Translations under genes and position numbers: made by a program | From: Prevotella sp. UBA6429 | GTDB taxonomy: Bacteria > Bacteroidota > Bacteroidia > Bacteroidales > Bacteroidaceae | Assembly (NCBI GenBank): GCA_002437285.1 | Contig: DJOV01000035.1 | Coordinates: 1-28,787 of the forward strand | Reading direction: 5' to 3' | DNA: 28,787 nucleotides | The notes under the pieces: generated by a model | Database searches by the model: none | What the model was told of the DNA's origin: nothing | The model's input: only the letters and a program-made list of their open reading frames with translations | Shown: in pieces, positions 1 to 7,743 of the stretch | Layout of the letters: each line of letters starts with the position of its first letter | Position numbering within the stretch: the stretch's first letter is position 1

Positions 1-742
1 TCATGCCCGCGGGTGTGGTCACAGTGAACCACGACGAGGGCGCGCCTGCACCGATGTCGCCGTGCAGCACCACACGCGTGTAGGGGTCGCCCTCCACCAC
101 ATAGGTGGCGCCGTCCTGTCCGTGGGTGCCCGAGACAAACACCAGGCGCTTGCCGTCGAGAAAGAGGTTGTCGGCGGCCGTGTGGCTCACGCCCCGTTGC
201 GCGCCGTCGTGGAACAGGTCGCTGCCGCCGCGTGTGATGGCCGAGAACCCTGTCAGACCGATGCCGTAGCCCGCCAGGCCGTAGCCGCCCTGCTGGCTGT
301 CGTAGGCGAGGGCGATGTGCGGCGTCAGCGCGCCGCCGTCGGGCGCCTCGATGTCCAAGGTGTAGGTGGCGGCACCCGTCTCGCTCACGGCGACGGCGCC
401 CGAGGGCGTGCCCACGGTGCCTTTCCTGTCGAGGGGCTCGAAGATGAGGGTGTCACGGGGGTGGCCGGGAAGGAGCGAATCGTGGGGTAAATCGGGAAGA
501 AACGTATCGCTTCCGAGGCCGGGATTGATGTCAATGGAACCGAAGGCCTGCGGTGAAGCAGACGACGGCACGGCGGTGGTGTCTGTCGTGTCGGTTGGGG
601 CGACAAGACGGGAAGGCAAGGCGGAAGCACTCCATGCGGAAGGGGACATTCCGTGACGGCCGGGCAAGAAAGCCCAGGCGCACGTGAGGGGAACGAGCGT
701 CAGGAGAAGGATGAGCAACCTGAACCTCCGCGTCCGTGTCAT
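1..742 (-). CDS. SpvB/RHS-type large secreted protein, N-terminal part (runs off left edge)
   Basis: The minus-strand frame starting at the ATG at 742-740 stays open for 247 codons to the window edge, so the C-terminal part is missing. The first ~24 residues form a signal peptide (basic MTRTRR, then LLILLLTLVPLTCAWA). After a Ser/Thr/Asp-rich linker (residues ~35-115) comes a segment typical of the SpvB/RHS N-terminal domain: ALTPHIALAYDSQQGGYGLAGYGIG-type residues, then GFSAITRGGSDLFHDG, LFLDGKRLVFVSGTHG and EGDPYTRVVLHGD. In known relatives this domain precedes long YD-repeat shells of toxin or wall-associated proteins; whether repeats or a toxin tip follow cannot be seen here. The start codon overlaps the stop of the upstream sorting-domain gene (ATGA), implying translational coupling. 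The family call is from recognition of these motifs; cargo and function are unknown. Confidence 0.8.
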   Translation of the reverse strand, partial: MTRTRRFRLLILLLTLVPLTCAWAFLPGRHGMSPSAWSASALPSRLVAPTDTTDTTAVPSSASPQAFGSIDINPGLGSDTFLPDLPHDSLLPGHPRDTLIFEPLDRKGTVGTPSGAVAVSETGAATYTLDIEAPDGGALTPHIALAYDSQQGGYGLAGYGIGLTGFSAITRGGSDLFHDGAQRGVSHTAADNLFLDGKRLVFVSGTHGQDGATYVVEGDPYTRVVLHGDIGAGAPSSWFTVTTPAGM

Positions 743-1182
743 TTCTGGGTGATCTTCCATGTGCTTGTGTGGTCGTTGACAGTGATTTTGAGGAGGTAGA
801 CGCCAGCGGGCTGGTGGCTGAGGTCAACATGGAGGTCCACATCACTGCCATCCGTTGCGGAACTGGCAGTATAGACCTCAGCACCCTGGGAGGTGTAGGC
901 GGCTACGGTGCATCGGTCAGTAGCCGACAGACGGGACAGGCGCACGCGTACCATTCCCGAGGTGGGGTCAGGAGTGATTGTCACTGTGTGGCCCGTGAAT
1001 TGGTCGGAGAAGTCGGACGAGGCAGGTTTGGCTGTCCGTTGCTTGCTCTTCGAGTGACGGACGGGCAAAACAAGCTCACGCTTCATCCTGTTGCCTGCGG
1101 CATCATAGGCATAGCCAATCTTCTCTTGTCCAAAAGACAAGAAGGGCAATAATAATAGGTATAGTAACAGAATAGTTCGCAT
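739..1182 (-). CDS. Short secreted protein with YD/RHS signature and type IX secretion sorting domain
   Basis: This 147-residue protein starts at the ATG at 1182-1180. An upstream in-frame ATG at 1251 would put 23 extra residues ahead of a clear signal peptide (MRTILLLYLLLLPFLSFGQ), so the later start is preferred. Right after the signal peptide sits KIGYAYDAAGNRMKREL, which contains the YDxxGNR signature of RHS/YD repeats. Residues ~65-147 resemble a type A C-terminal sorting domain of the type IX secretion system: a PTSGMVRVRL strand, a Q-PAGVYLLKI motif, and a final TWKITQK. Such domains direct export across the outer membrane and anchoring to the surface. The gene overlaps the following RHS-type gene by four bases. 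It appears to be little more than a YD motif plus a sorting signal; its role beside the RHS protein is unknown. Confidence 0.78.
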   Translation of the reverse strand: MRTILLLYLLLLPFLSFGQEKIGYAYDAAGNRMKRELVLPVRHSKSKQRTAKPASSDFSDQFTGHTVTITPDPTSGMVRVRLSRLSATDRCTVAAYTSQGAEVYTASSATDGSDVDLHVDLSHQPAGVYLLKITVNDHTSTWKITQK

Positions 1183-1237
1183 CGTGACCTGGCCCTTTTT
1201 AATAAGCGTCTCATATGGAGTTTTAACAAACCCACTG

Positions 1238-1245
1238 CAAATATA
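1238..1245 (-). promoter_or_regulatory. Putative Bacteroidetes -7 box (TATATTTG) for the sorting-domain/RHS pair
   Basis: On the minus strand TATATTTG matches the Bacteroidetes -7 consensus TAnnTTTG and lies about 55 bases upstream of the preferred ATG at 1182. If transcription starts near 1231, the alternative ATG at 1251 would not be transcribed, which supports the downstream start. No convincing -33 TTG was found at the usual spacing. Confidence 0.5.
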
Positions 1246-1273
1246 TCTCATTTTCCCATACGGCCATTATATC

Positions 1274-1299
1274 CCAGCAAAATTTTTATCTTTAGCTGG
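1274..1299. repeat. Imperfect inverted repeat between the HAD gene and the RHS pair
   Basis: CCAGCAAAA (1274-1282) faces TTTAGCTGG (1291-1299), a 9-bp stem with one mismatch and an AT-rich 8-base loop. It lies downstream of the HAD gene and upstream of the next minus-strand promoter. It could be a terminator or an operator, but there is no T-run after it on the minus strand. Confidence 0.3.
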
Positions 1300-1338
1300 A
1301 CGCATGTAACAGGCAGTGCTTCTTCATTCATTCCAATC

Positions 1339-2202
1339 TCACCCCACTCCGCAGAACTCTTGTAACACGTGGGCCACACCGTCCTCTTCGTTGGATAGGG
1401 TGATGTAGTCGGCCGCCGCCTTGGTGGCGTCGGCAGCGTTGGCCATGGCTACGCCCAGTCCGGCATATTCGATCATTGAGATGTCGTTGTGGCCGTCGCC
1501 CACGGCGATGATTTCCTCACGTGTCAGGCCGATGGCGGGCAACAGACGGGCAAGTGAGGCAGCCTTGTCAATCCCGAGCGGCACACACTCCAGGAAGAAG
1601 TCGGCCGAGCGGTAGACACTGCACCGGCCTTGCAGCGATTGGGACAACCGTTGCTCCAGTTGGGCCAGTGGAGTGGGGGCACCCACGATGAGGCACTTGT
1701 TGATGGGATGCTGCACCTGGTGGACGAAGTCGTCGTATTGGGTGAGCGGCATCTTGTTGATGAAGGCCTCGTGGCGCACATACTCGTTGGTGATGTCGGT
1801 GGCGGCGATGCCCTCGCCCTGGTAGGTGAGGATTTCGAAGTCGCGGCTGTCCTCCTTTGCCGCACGATAGAGGAGCGGCACGAGGTCAGCGTTGAGCGTC
1901 TGGTTGAAGACAATGGTGCGGGTGTCCCAGCGGGTGACGCAACCGCCATTGTAAGCCATCACATATCCACCGTGGAGACCTATTTGCAGTTCGTCGGCCA
2001 GCGGGCGGATGCCGTAGGTCGGTCGTCCCGATGCGAGGATGACACGCATGCCCTTGCGCTGCGCGGTCAGCAGTGCCTCGCGAGTCTTGGGCGTTATCTT
2101 TTTCTTGCTGTTAGTCAGTGTCCCGTCGAGGTCGAGCACGATTGCTTTGTAAGTCATTTTGTCTTGCTGTTTTGTTGTTGTGTGATCTGTAGGTGTTGCC
2201 AT
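1339..2202 (-). CDS. Cof-type HAD-superfamily hydrolase
   Basis: This is a cytoplasmic HAD-fold phosphatase of the Cof/YidA-like (IIB cap) group, 287 residues from the ATG at 2202 or 272 from the ATG at 2157. Motif I is LDLDGTLT, with the two catalytic aspartates at residues 24 and 26 of the long form. Motif II lies in VILASGRP, a cap domain follows, and motif IV is AVGDGHNDISMIEYAG, which binds magnesium. The family hydrolyses sugar phosphates, nucleotide phosphates or cofactors; the substrate cannot be read from sequence. The 2202 start lies 4 bases after the hrpB stop with GGAG nine bases upstream, favouring coupling. The 2157 start gives the usual family N-terminus (MTYKAIVLDLDG). The gene is probably cotranscribed with hrpB. 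Confidence 0.88.
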   Translation of the reverse strand: MATPTDHTTTKQQDKMTYKAIVLDLDGTLTNSKKKITPKTREALLTAQRKGMRVILASGRPTYGIRPLADELQIGLHGGYVMAYNGGCVTRWDTRTIVFNQTLNADLVPLLYRAAKEDSRDFEILTYQGEGIAATDITNEYVRHEAFINKMPLTQYDDFVHQVQHPINKCLIVGAPTPLAQLEQRLSQSLQGRCSVYRSADFFLECVPLGIDKAASLARLLPAIGLTREEIIAVGDGHNDISMIEYAGLGVAMANAADATKAAADYITLSNEEDGVAHVLQEFCGVG

Positions 2203-2206
2203 TGCT

Positions 2207-4696
2207 TTAGGCTCCGCCTTTGTTGTTTTTTCTCTTCACGCCCCTCACCGCTTCGGCCTCCAGGGGGTTGTCGGGCCAGTGGTGCTTGGGATAGCGCCGC
2301 CGCATCTCCTTGCGCACTTCAAAGTAAGTGTCGTTCCAGAAGCTGCGCAGGTCCTGGGTCAGTTGGACGGGTTTGAAGCCTGGCGACAACAGTTCCATGA
2401 GCACGGGCCGTGTGCCGTTGTCCACACGAGGCGTATCAGTCATGCCAAAGCACTCTTGCAGTCGGACGCTGAGCACGGGCGCGTCGGCACCCTCGCGATA
2501 GTCGATGTGGATGTGGCTGCCCGTGGGCACCACGATGTGGGAGGGGGCAAGTCGTTCCACGGCCTGTTGTTGTTCGTAGGAGAGCTGCGCCCACAGGACC
2601 GCCGTCATGTCGATCTTTTTCAGTTCTGCGGCGGTGATGGTTTTTCCGACATACAGTGGCAACCACTCTTCCGCTTTCTCGAGCAGGGCATCGAGGGAGA
2701 CATTGGACAATGCCAGTTCCGGATGCCACTGGGCACAGGTGCCGACACGCCGTTGCAGCTGCGAGAAGCCATCTGTGAGGCGGAGCAGACTGCGCCCCTC
2801 TCTCTTGAGCGCCTGGGTCACAATGCGGACGGCCTCGTCGCGCGAGACCGTCTCTATGGGCTTGGATGACAGCACGATGCTTCCGATGCGCCATTCGCGC
2901 GTCGCCATGACTCGCCCGGCGGCGGTGTCCCAAGCGACACGGTCGTGTGTGCTTGCCAAAGGACTGACGGCAGCCTCGTCGACAGGCGAGGCCAGGAAGA
3001 TCTTTCTGCCGACGGCAGCGACGGCAAGCAGCCTGTAGCCATGCAACTTGTCATTGGTGTCGAGTGTGACGCGCTCCCCATTGGCGAGCCGGTAAGTTCC
3101 GTCGCCCTCCGCCAGGGCTATGCGCTCAGGATAAGCCAGGGCTACCAACAGGCCGGCATCATAGGGTGACATCGTCTGGTTGTCTTCCCCGATGCGGACC
3201 ATTCGCCGGTATTGCTCGGCTATCATGGCGATGCGCCGCCATCTGCCCAGCGTGTGCTTCCTGCGCGCTTCCCGCAACTCAACGATACGGCTGCTGAGGT
3301 CGGCGTCATTGTCGCCAGTCAGCGGGTCGCGCTCGTCGAGCAACGCCGCGATGTCGGCCGCCAAGGCTTTCATGGCTTTGCTGTCCGCCTGGACGAGCAT
3401 CTGTGCGATTCGTGGATGGCACGGCAACTTCGACAAGGCTCTCCCGTGCTCCGTGATGCGGCCCCGGTCATCTATGGCACCGAGACTTTGCAACAGCAGT
3501 TTAGCCATGCGCTCGTGGTCGGCAGGAGGTGGTGTCATCCAGGGCATCTGCCCCATCTCGCTGCCGCCCCATGCCGCTATGTCGAGTGTGAGGGCTGTCA
3601 GGTCCGCTGTCATGATCTCGGGAGTGCGGCATGGCTCCATGCGGGCTTCCGTGGCTCGGCTCCACAGACGGTAGCACCGGCCTGCGGAGACACGTCCTGC
3701 GCGTCCCGTCCGCTGCTGGGCCATGTCCATGGAGATGCGCTGGGTCTGCAGGTGCTCCAAGGCGTTGCGTGGGTCATACACCATCCGCCGGCAGAAGCCC
3801 GAGTCGACCACCACCGTGACACCCTCGATGGTGATGGAGGTCTCGGCTATGGGCGTGGCCAGCACCACCTTGCGCTCGCCATGCTTCGGAGGGGCGATGG
3901 CCGCCCGCTGCTCTTGGGCCGACAGGCGTCCGTAGAGGGGGTAGAGTGTCGTCTCGGGCGTGAAGGCCCCTTGTAGCAACTCGCAGCACCGGCTGATCTC
4001 CGCCTCACCCGGCAGAAAGGCGAGGATGCTTCCGTGGGTCTCGCGCCAAGCCTGGCATACCGTGGCCGCCACCGCCTCGGCAGATTGCCGAGGGTCGATG
4101 TCGTCGGCATACGACACCTGTACGTCAAACATCCTGCCGCGGCTCTCCACCAGTGGCGCCTTCAGCGCAAGGCAGAGGGCAGAGGTGTCGATCGTGGCCG
4201 ACATGACCACAATCTTCAGGTCGGGGCGTATGGTGCGTTGGGTCTCACGCACCAGGGCCAACGCCGCGTCGGTGATGAGGCTACGCTCGTGAAACTCGTC
4301 GAAGATGACCACCGAGATGCCGTCGAGTGTCGGGTCGTCCACCATCATGCGGGTCAGCACGCCCTCGGTCAGCACCTCTATGCGTGTGTCCGCCGACACG
4401 TGGCTCTCGAAGCGCACCCGATAGCCCACCAGGCCTCCCACGGCCGTGCCGGTCATCTCAGCCATGCGCTCCGCTATCTGCCGTGCGGCCACGCGCCGCG
4501 GCTCCAGCAACACCACCTTGTCGGTGCCTTGGGCCAGCCCCTTGTGCAGGGTCAGGGGGAGCAAGGTCGACTTGCCCGCTCCGGGTGGTGCGGTGACCAC
4601 CACTGACGGGTGATGGCGCAGCGCGTCGTTGACGCTTTCGGCCACCTCGCCAATGGGCAATGTATGTAGGTATCTGTCAAATGATGGACTTGTCAT
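2207..4696 (-). CDS. hrpB: ATP-dependent helicase HrpB
   Basis: This 829-residue DExH-box helicase has the usual HrpB length (about 800-850). Walker A is APPGAGKST at residues 36-44. Motif Ia is LLEPRRVAARQ. The Walker B box is DEFH at 133-136, the HrpB-type variant of DEAH. Motif III is MSATID, and motif VI is QRTGRAGRVSAGRCYRLW. The HrpB-specific C-terminal domain follows, ending in FEVRKEMRRRYPKHHWPDNPLEA and a basic tail. The family is a superfamily 2 nucleic-acid helicase whose physiological role is poorly defined in most bacteria. The gene is divergent from lptB, with a likely promoter at 4724-4752, and the HAD hydrolase follows immediately. Confidence 0.95.
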   Translation of the reverse strand: MTSPSFDRYLHTLPIGEVAESVNDALRHHPSVVVTAPPGAGKSTLLPLTLHKGLAQGTDKVVLLEPRRVAARQIAERMAEMTGTAVGGLVGYRVRFESHVSADTRIEVLTEGVLTRMMVDDPTLDGISVVIFDEFHERSLITDAALALVRETQRTIRPDLKIVVMSATIDTSALCLALKAPLVESRGRMFDVQVSYADDIDPRQSAEAVAATVCQAWRETHGSILAFLPGEAEISRCCELLQGAFTPETTLYPLYGRLSAQEQRAAIAPPKHGERKVVLATPIAETSITIEGVTVVVDSGFCRRMVYDPRNALEHLQTQRISMDMAQQRTGRAGRVSAGRCYRLWSRATEARMEPCRTPEIMTADLTALTLDIAAWGGSEMGQMPWMTPPPADHERMAKLLLQSLGAIDDRGRITEHGRALSKLPCHPRIAQMLVQADSKAMKALAADIAALLDERDPLTGDNDADLSSRIVELREARRKHTLGRWRRIAMIAEQYRRMVRIGEDNQTMSPYDAGLLVALAYPERIALAEGDGTYRLANGERVTLDTNDKLHGYRLLAVAAVGRKIFLASPVDEAAVSPLASTHDRVAWDTAAGRVMATREWRIGSIVLSSKPIETVSRDEAVRIVTQALKREGRSLLRLTDGFSQLQRRVGTCAQWHPELALSNVSLDALLEKAEEWLPLYVGKTITAAELKKIDMTAVLWAQLSYEQQQAVERLAPSHIVVPTGSHIHIDYREGADAPVLSVRLQECFGMTDTPRVDNGTRPVLMELLSPGFKPVQLTQDLRSFWNDTYFEVRKEMRRRYPKHHWPDNPLEAEAVRGVKRKNNKGGA

Positions 4697-4723
4697 GGAG
4701 TGATGTTCTGTTGTTCACGCACA

Positions 4724-4752
4724 CAAATTTAACCATAATCCATCAGAAACAA
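4724..4752 (-). promoter_or_regulatory. Putative promoter for hrpB-HAD operon
   Basis: On the minus strand TAAATTTG (4731-4724) fits the -7 consensus TAnnTTTG. A TTG (4752-4750) stands 18 bases upstream in the -33 position. The box lies 27 bases upstream of the hrpB ATG. The rest of the 258-bp divergent region between hrpB and lptB shows no convincing gene. Confidence 0.5.
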
Positions 4753-4929
4753 GCGGAAATAATCGGAAATCTTTGTCGTGTCGTTCAAATCATGGTGTTC
4801 GCATCGCCTTATGTGCCGACTTGCCTTTCCCGCTGTTTTCTCTTCTTGCCGTTTTCCCCGTTATCTTGCTAATTTGCTTTTTTGACGAGAGTTAACTGTC
4901 AACCATGAGACATTCTTCATTTTTTTTCG

Positions 4930-4937
4930 TATTTTTG
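4930..4937 (+). promoter_or_regulatory. Putative -7 box (TATTTTTG) for lptB
   Basis: TATTTTTG fits TAnnTTTG and lies 17 bases upstream of the lptB ATG at 4955, implying a very short leader. A T-rich tract precedes it. No clear -33 TTG is at the right spacing. Confidence 0.45.
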
Positions 4938-4954
4938 CAGCCAAATCAACTGAT

Positions 4955-5860
4955 ATGACAGAGACAACAAACACGGCCGAGGGGCCAAAGCTGACGCGTG
5001 CTGAGATAGACCGCATGACACCCGAGGAGGTGGAGCGCCAGCTCGACACACGGCTGAAGCACAAGATGCTCCACACGAAAGGCCTCGTGAAGCGCTACGG
5101 CAAGCGCACCGTGGCCAATGGCGTGACCATCAACGTCAAGCAAGGTGAGATCGTGGGACTGCTCGGACCCAATGGTGCCGGCAAGACCACATCGTTCTAC
5201 ATGACCACGGGACTGGTCATCCCCAATGAGGGCCACGTCTACATCGATGACGAGGAGATCACGGGGTACCCCGTCTACAAGCGCGCCCGCGCCGGTATCG
5301 GTTACCTGCCGCAGGAGGCCAGCGTGTTTCGCAAGCTCAGTGTGGAGGACAACATCATGTCGGTGCTCGAGATGACGAAACTGACCCACCAGCAGCAACT
5401 CGACAAGTTGGAGAGCCTCATCGCCGAGTTTCGCCTGCAGAAGGTGCGCAAGAACATGGGAGACCGCCTCTCGGGCGGTGAGCGCCGACGCACGGAGATA
5501 GCCCGCTGTCTGGCCATCGACCCGAAGTTCATCATGCTCGACGAGCCGTTTGCTGGTGTCGACCCCATTGCTGTGGAAGACATCCAGCACATCGTGTGGC
5601 GCCTCAAATACCGCAACATCGGCATCCTCATCACGGACCACAACGTGCAGGAGACCCTCTCGATCATCGACCGCGCCTACCTGCTGTTTGAGGGGCGTAT
5701 CCTCTTCCAGGGAGAGCCCGAGGAACTGGCGGCCAACAAGATCGTGAGAAAAAACTACCTGAGCGACAACTTTGTCTACCGGAAGTTCCAGTCGAACGAG
5801 GAAGACCGTGCCTTTGCGCTCGAAGCCAGGCGGGATTTGCTGGCTGAGGTGTGTGGGTGA
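4955..5860 (+). CDS. lptB: Lipopolysaccharide export ABC transporter ATPase LptB
   Basis: This 301-residue ABC ATPase powers the LptBFG complex that extracts LPS from the inner membrane. Visible motifs: Walker A GPNGAGKT at residues 71-78, an LPQEASVFRKLSVEDNI Q-loop region typical of LptB, the signature LSGGERRR, Walker B IMLDEPFAGVDP, and H-loop ILITDHNVQETL. The core starts near MLHTKGLVKRYG (residue 38), so about 37 charged residues precede it and ~20 follow the usual end; Enterobacterial LptB is about 240 residues. The ATG at 4955 is used because a -7 box lies just upstream, but an internal start at 5066 (M38) would give a near-standard N-terminus. The gene stands alone, not next to lptFG or lptC. 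Confidence 0.93.
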   Translation: MTETTNTAEGPKLTRAEIDRMTPEEVERQLDTRLKHKMLHTKGLVKRYGKRTVANGVTINVKQGEIVGLLGPNGAGKTTSFYMTTGLVIPNEGHVYIDDEEITGYPVYKRARAGIGYLPQEASVFRKLSVEDNIMSVLEMTKLTHQQQLDKLESLIAEFRLQKVRKNMGDRLSGGERRRTEIARCLAIDPKFIMLDEPFAGVDPIAVEDIQHIVWRLKYRNIGILITDHNVQETLSIIDRAYLLFEGRILFQGEPEELAANKIVRKNYLSDNFVYRKFQSNEEDRAFALEARRDLLAEVCG

Positions 5861-5914
5861 GGTTAAAAATGCAAATTTTTACCTTTATATATAGGCTTAT
5901 TCATGATTTTTGCG

Positions 5915-5922
5915 TAATTTTG
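5915..5922 (+). promoter_or_regulatory. Putative -7 box (TAATTTTG) for tig
   Basis: TAATTTTG lies 64 bases upstream of the trigger factor ATG, in an AT-rich 126-bp gap after lptB. A clear -33 element is not visible. The A-rich stretch just before the ATG is usual for Bacteroidetes translation starts. Confidence 0.55.
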
Positions 5923-5986
5923 CAAATCAAGCATGAATTGTGCCCCATTGTGGACTAATCATAAAAACAAAAATACAACTTAAAAG

Positions 5987-7342
5987 ATGAACGTTTCATT
6001 TGAAAATCCTGACAAGATCAATGGTCTGCTGACCATTACCATTGAGGATGATGACTACAAGGCAGAGGTCGAGAAGACCCTGAAGGAATACCGTAAGAAG
6101 GCCAATGTGCCTGGCTTCCGTCCCGGACAAGTGCCCATGGGCCTGATCCGCCGCCAGTTTGGCTCGGGCGTGAAGATGGAGACCATCAACAAGGTGCTCG
6201 GCGAACAACTGCAAAAGTATATCAGCGACAACAACATCGCCATGCTGGGCGAGCCTCTCGCCTCTGAGAAGCAGGAGCCCCAGGATCTCGAGAAGGACGG
6301 CCCCTACACCTTCATGTTCGACATTGCCGTCGCTCCGGAGATCAACATCACCCTCGATGCCAACGACACCATCGACTATTACGAGATCGCTGCCGACGAT
6401 GCTCTCGTTGACCAGCAGGTCGACATGTTCGCTTCTCGCTTCGGCAAGAACGTTGAGGCTGACAACTACCAGGATGGTGACATGCTCAAGGGTGACCTGC
6501 GCCAGCTCGACGCTGAGGGCAACACCGTGGAGAACGGTCTCACCGTGGAGGGCGCTTCCATTATGCCTAAGTACTTCAAGAACGACGACCAGAAGAAGCT
6601 CTTCGACGGTTGCAAGCCCGGTGACATCATCACCTTCAACCCCAGCAAGGCTTATGAGGGCAGCGATTATGAGCTGGCCGCTCTGCTCAAGGTGGACCGT
6701 GAGAAGGTGAAGGAGTATGAGGGCGACTTCAGCTTCCAGATCACCACGGTGCAGCACTTTGAGAAGCATGCTGTCGACCAGGAGCTCTTCGACCTCACCT
6801 TCGGCAAGGATGCCGTGAAGGACGAGAAGGAGTATCGTGAGAAGATTGCAGAGGAGCTGAAGGCTCAGCTGGCACTCGACAGCGACGTGAAGTTTATCCA
6901 GGACGTGCGCAAGTATGCTGAGGACAAGGTCGGCCAGCTCACTTATCCCGATACGCTGCTCAAGCGCATCATGAAGCAGAACAACCAGGACAAGGACCAG
7001 GAGTTCATCGACAAGAACTATGAGCCCAGCATCAAGGAACTCAACTGGAGCCTCATCCGCAACAAGATTGCCGTGGCACTGGGTGTCAAGGTCAACGACG
7101 ACGATGTGAAGAATGCCGCCCGTGAGGTTGCCAAGGTTCAGTTTGCACAGTATGGTATGAGCAATGTGCCGCAGGAGTATGTCGACAATTATGCCGATGA
7201 GCTGCTCAAGAAGCAGGAAGCTCAGCAGCAGTTTGTGGACCGTGCCGTCGACGCCAAGATCGTTGAGGCCCTGAAGACGGTTGTCACGCTGAACAAGAAG
7301 CAGGTGACTCTCGACGAGTTCAACAAGATGATGGGCGAGTAA
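5987..7342 (+). CDS. tig: Trigger factor (ribosome-associated chaperone)
   Basis: Trigger factor binds at the ribosome exit tunnel and assists folding of nascent chains. This 451-residue protein has the family N-terminal domain (residues ~1-115) with the ribosome-binding signature region GFRPGQVPMGLIRRQFG at about residues 42-58. A divergent FKBP-like middle domain (~150-245) and an alpha-helical C-terminal arm domain (~250-430), rich in Lys/Glu/Gln, follow. The length is near the usual ~430-450. Codon use is strongly biased toward C- and G-ending codons and GAG/AAG, as expected for a highly expressed gene. It is transcribed alone from its own promoter and closed by the terminator at 7367-7402. 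Confidence 0.95.
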   Translation: MNVSFENPDKINGLLTITIEDDDYKAEVEKTLKEYRKKANVPGFRPGQVPMGLIRRQFGSGVKMETINKVLGEQLQKYISDNNIAMLGEPLASEKQEPQDLEKDGPYTFMFDIAVAPEINITLDANDTIDYYEIAADDALVDQQVDMFASRFGKNVEADNYQDGDMLKGDLRQLDAEGNTVENGLTVEGASIMPKYFKNDDQKKLFDGCKPGDIITFNPSKAYEGSDYELAALLKVDREKVKEYEGDFSFQITTVQHFEKHAVDQELFDLTFGKDAVKDEKEYREKIAEELKAQLALDSDVKFIQDVRKYAEDKVGQLTYPDTLLKRIMKQNNQDKDQEFIDKNYEPSIKELNWSLIRNKIAVALGVKVNDDDVKNAAREVAKVQFAQYGMSNVPQEYVDNYADELLKKQEAQQQFVDRAVDAKIVEALKTVVTLNKKQVTLDEFNKMMGE

Positions 7343-7366
7343 CCCGAATCGTTTGCATAAGACAAT

Positions 7367-7402
7367 ATCCCCTGAGGACATGCGTCCCCAGGGGATTTTT
7401 TT
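7367..7402 (+). terminator. Rho-independent terminator after tig
   Basis: A 12-bp stem with one A/C mismatch (7368-7379 against 7384-7395) closes on the loop ATGC and is followed by seven T residues (7396-7402). It lies 25 bases after the tig stop codon. Confidence 0.9.
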
Positions 7403-7407
7403 GGCTC

Positions 7408-7569
7408 TTACGGAATTTGGAGTGATGGGACCTTTGTGTCGGGGTGGAATGTAAACCGCTTACGCAGTAGGACTGCAAACTGATGAAACCGCTCACGCAT
7501 GTCTCGCAAGCCATTGGTCTCGTCACTCCAAAAATCCCGGATGAAACCTTTTTCTTTGTCATTTTCCAT
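7408..7569 (-). CDS. Small conserved-looking hypothetical protein, 53 residues
   Basis: The minus-strand frame from the ATG at 7569-7567 to the TAA at 7410-7408 encodes 53 residues beginning MENDKEKGFIRDFWSDETNG. It is charged and helix-prone (NGLRDMRERFHQFAVLLRKR) with a Pro-containing tail ending QIP. It has no signal peptide or membrane segment. A longer antisense frame over the same bases (7320-7655) has poorer protein character and runs through the tig terminator, so this frame is preferred. It is the only sensible coding candidate in the 340-bp gap between the tig terminator and greA. No TAnnTTTG box was found upstream on the minus strand. I do not recognise a family, and it could be chance. 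Confidence 0.45.
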   Translation of the reverse strand: MENDKEKGFIRDFWSDETNGLRDMRERFHQFAVLLRKRFTFHPDTKVPSLQIP

Positions 7570-7719
7570 ATTTCTTGTCCCGAACTGGGGGAAAAGCGTA
7601 ACTCTTCATCATGAATGTTTTTGTGGCGGTAATAAACTTTTGTGCCAAAAATCAAGACAAAATGCCTTGCTTCTGAGAATTTGAGACATGAACTTGTCGG
7701 TTAATTGAAACAAAAGACG

Positions 7720-7727
7720 TAATTTTG
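7720..7727 (+). promoter_or_regulatory. Putative -7 box (TAATTTTG) for greA
   Basis: TAATTTTG lies 16 bases upstream of the first possible greA ATG (7744) and 28 upstream of the more family-like ATG at 7756. A CTTG stands 23 bases upstream, slightly too far for an ideal -33. Confidence 0.5.
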
Positions 7728-7743
7728 CCTTGAAAAAAATAGA

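Noticed and set aside
4660..4872. 70-codon plus frame in the hrpB-lptB gap
   Set aside because: It starts inside hrpB on the opposite strand, crosses the divergent promoters, and has no recognisable features.
5996..7381. 461-codon open frame antisense to trigger factor
   Set aside because: It lies wholly over tig, has no recognisable domain, and its start lies in the tig terminator.
7320..7655. 111-codon minus-strand frame over the tig-greA gap
   Set aside because: It runs through the tig terminator and the tig stop region, and has odd Cys/Ser composition. The shorter frame at 7408-7569 looks more protein-like.
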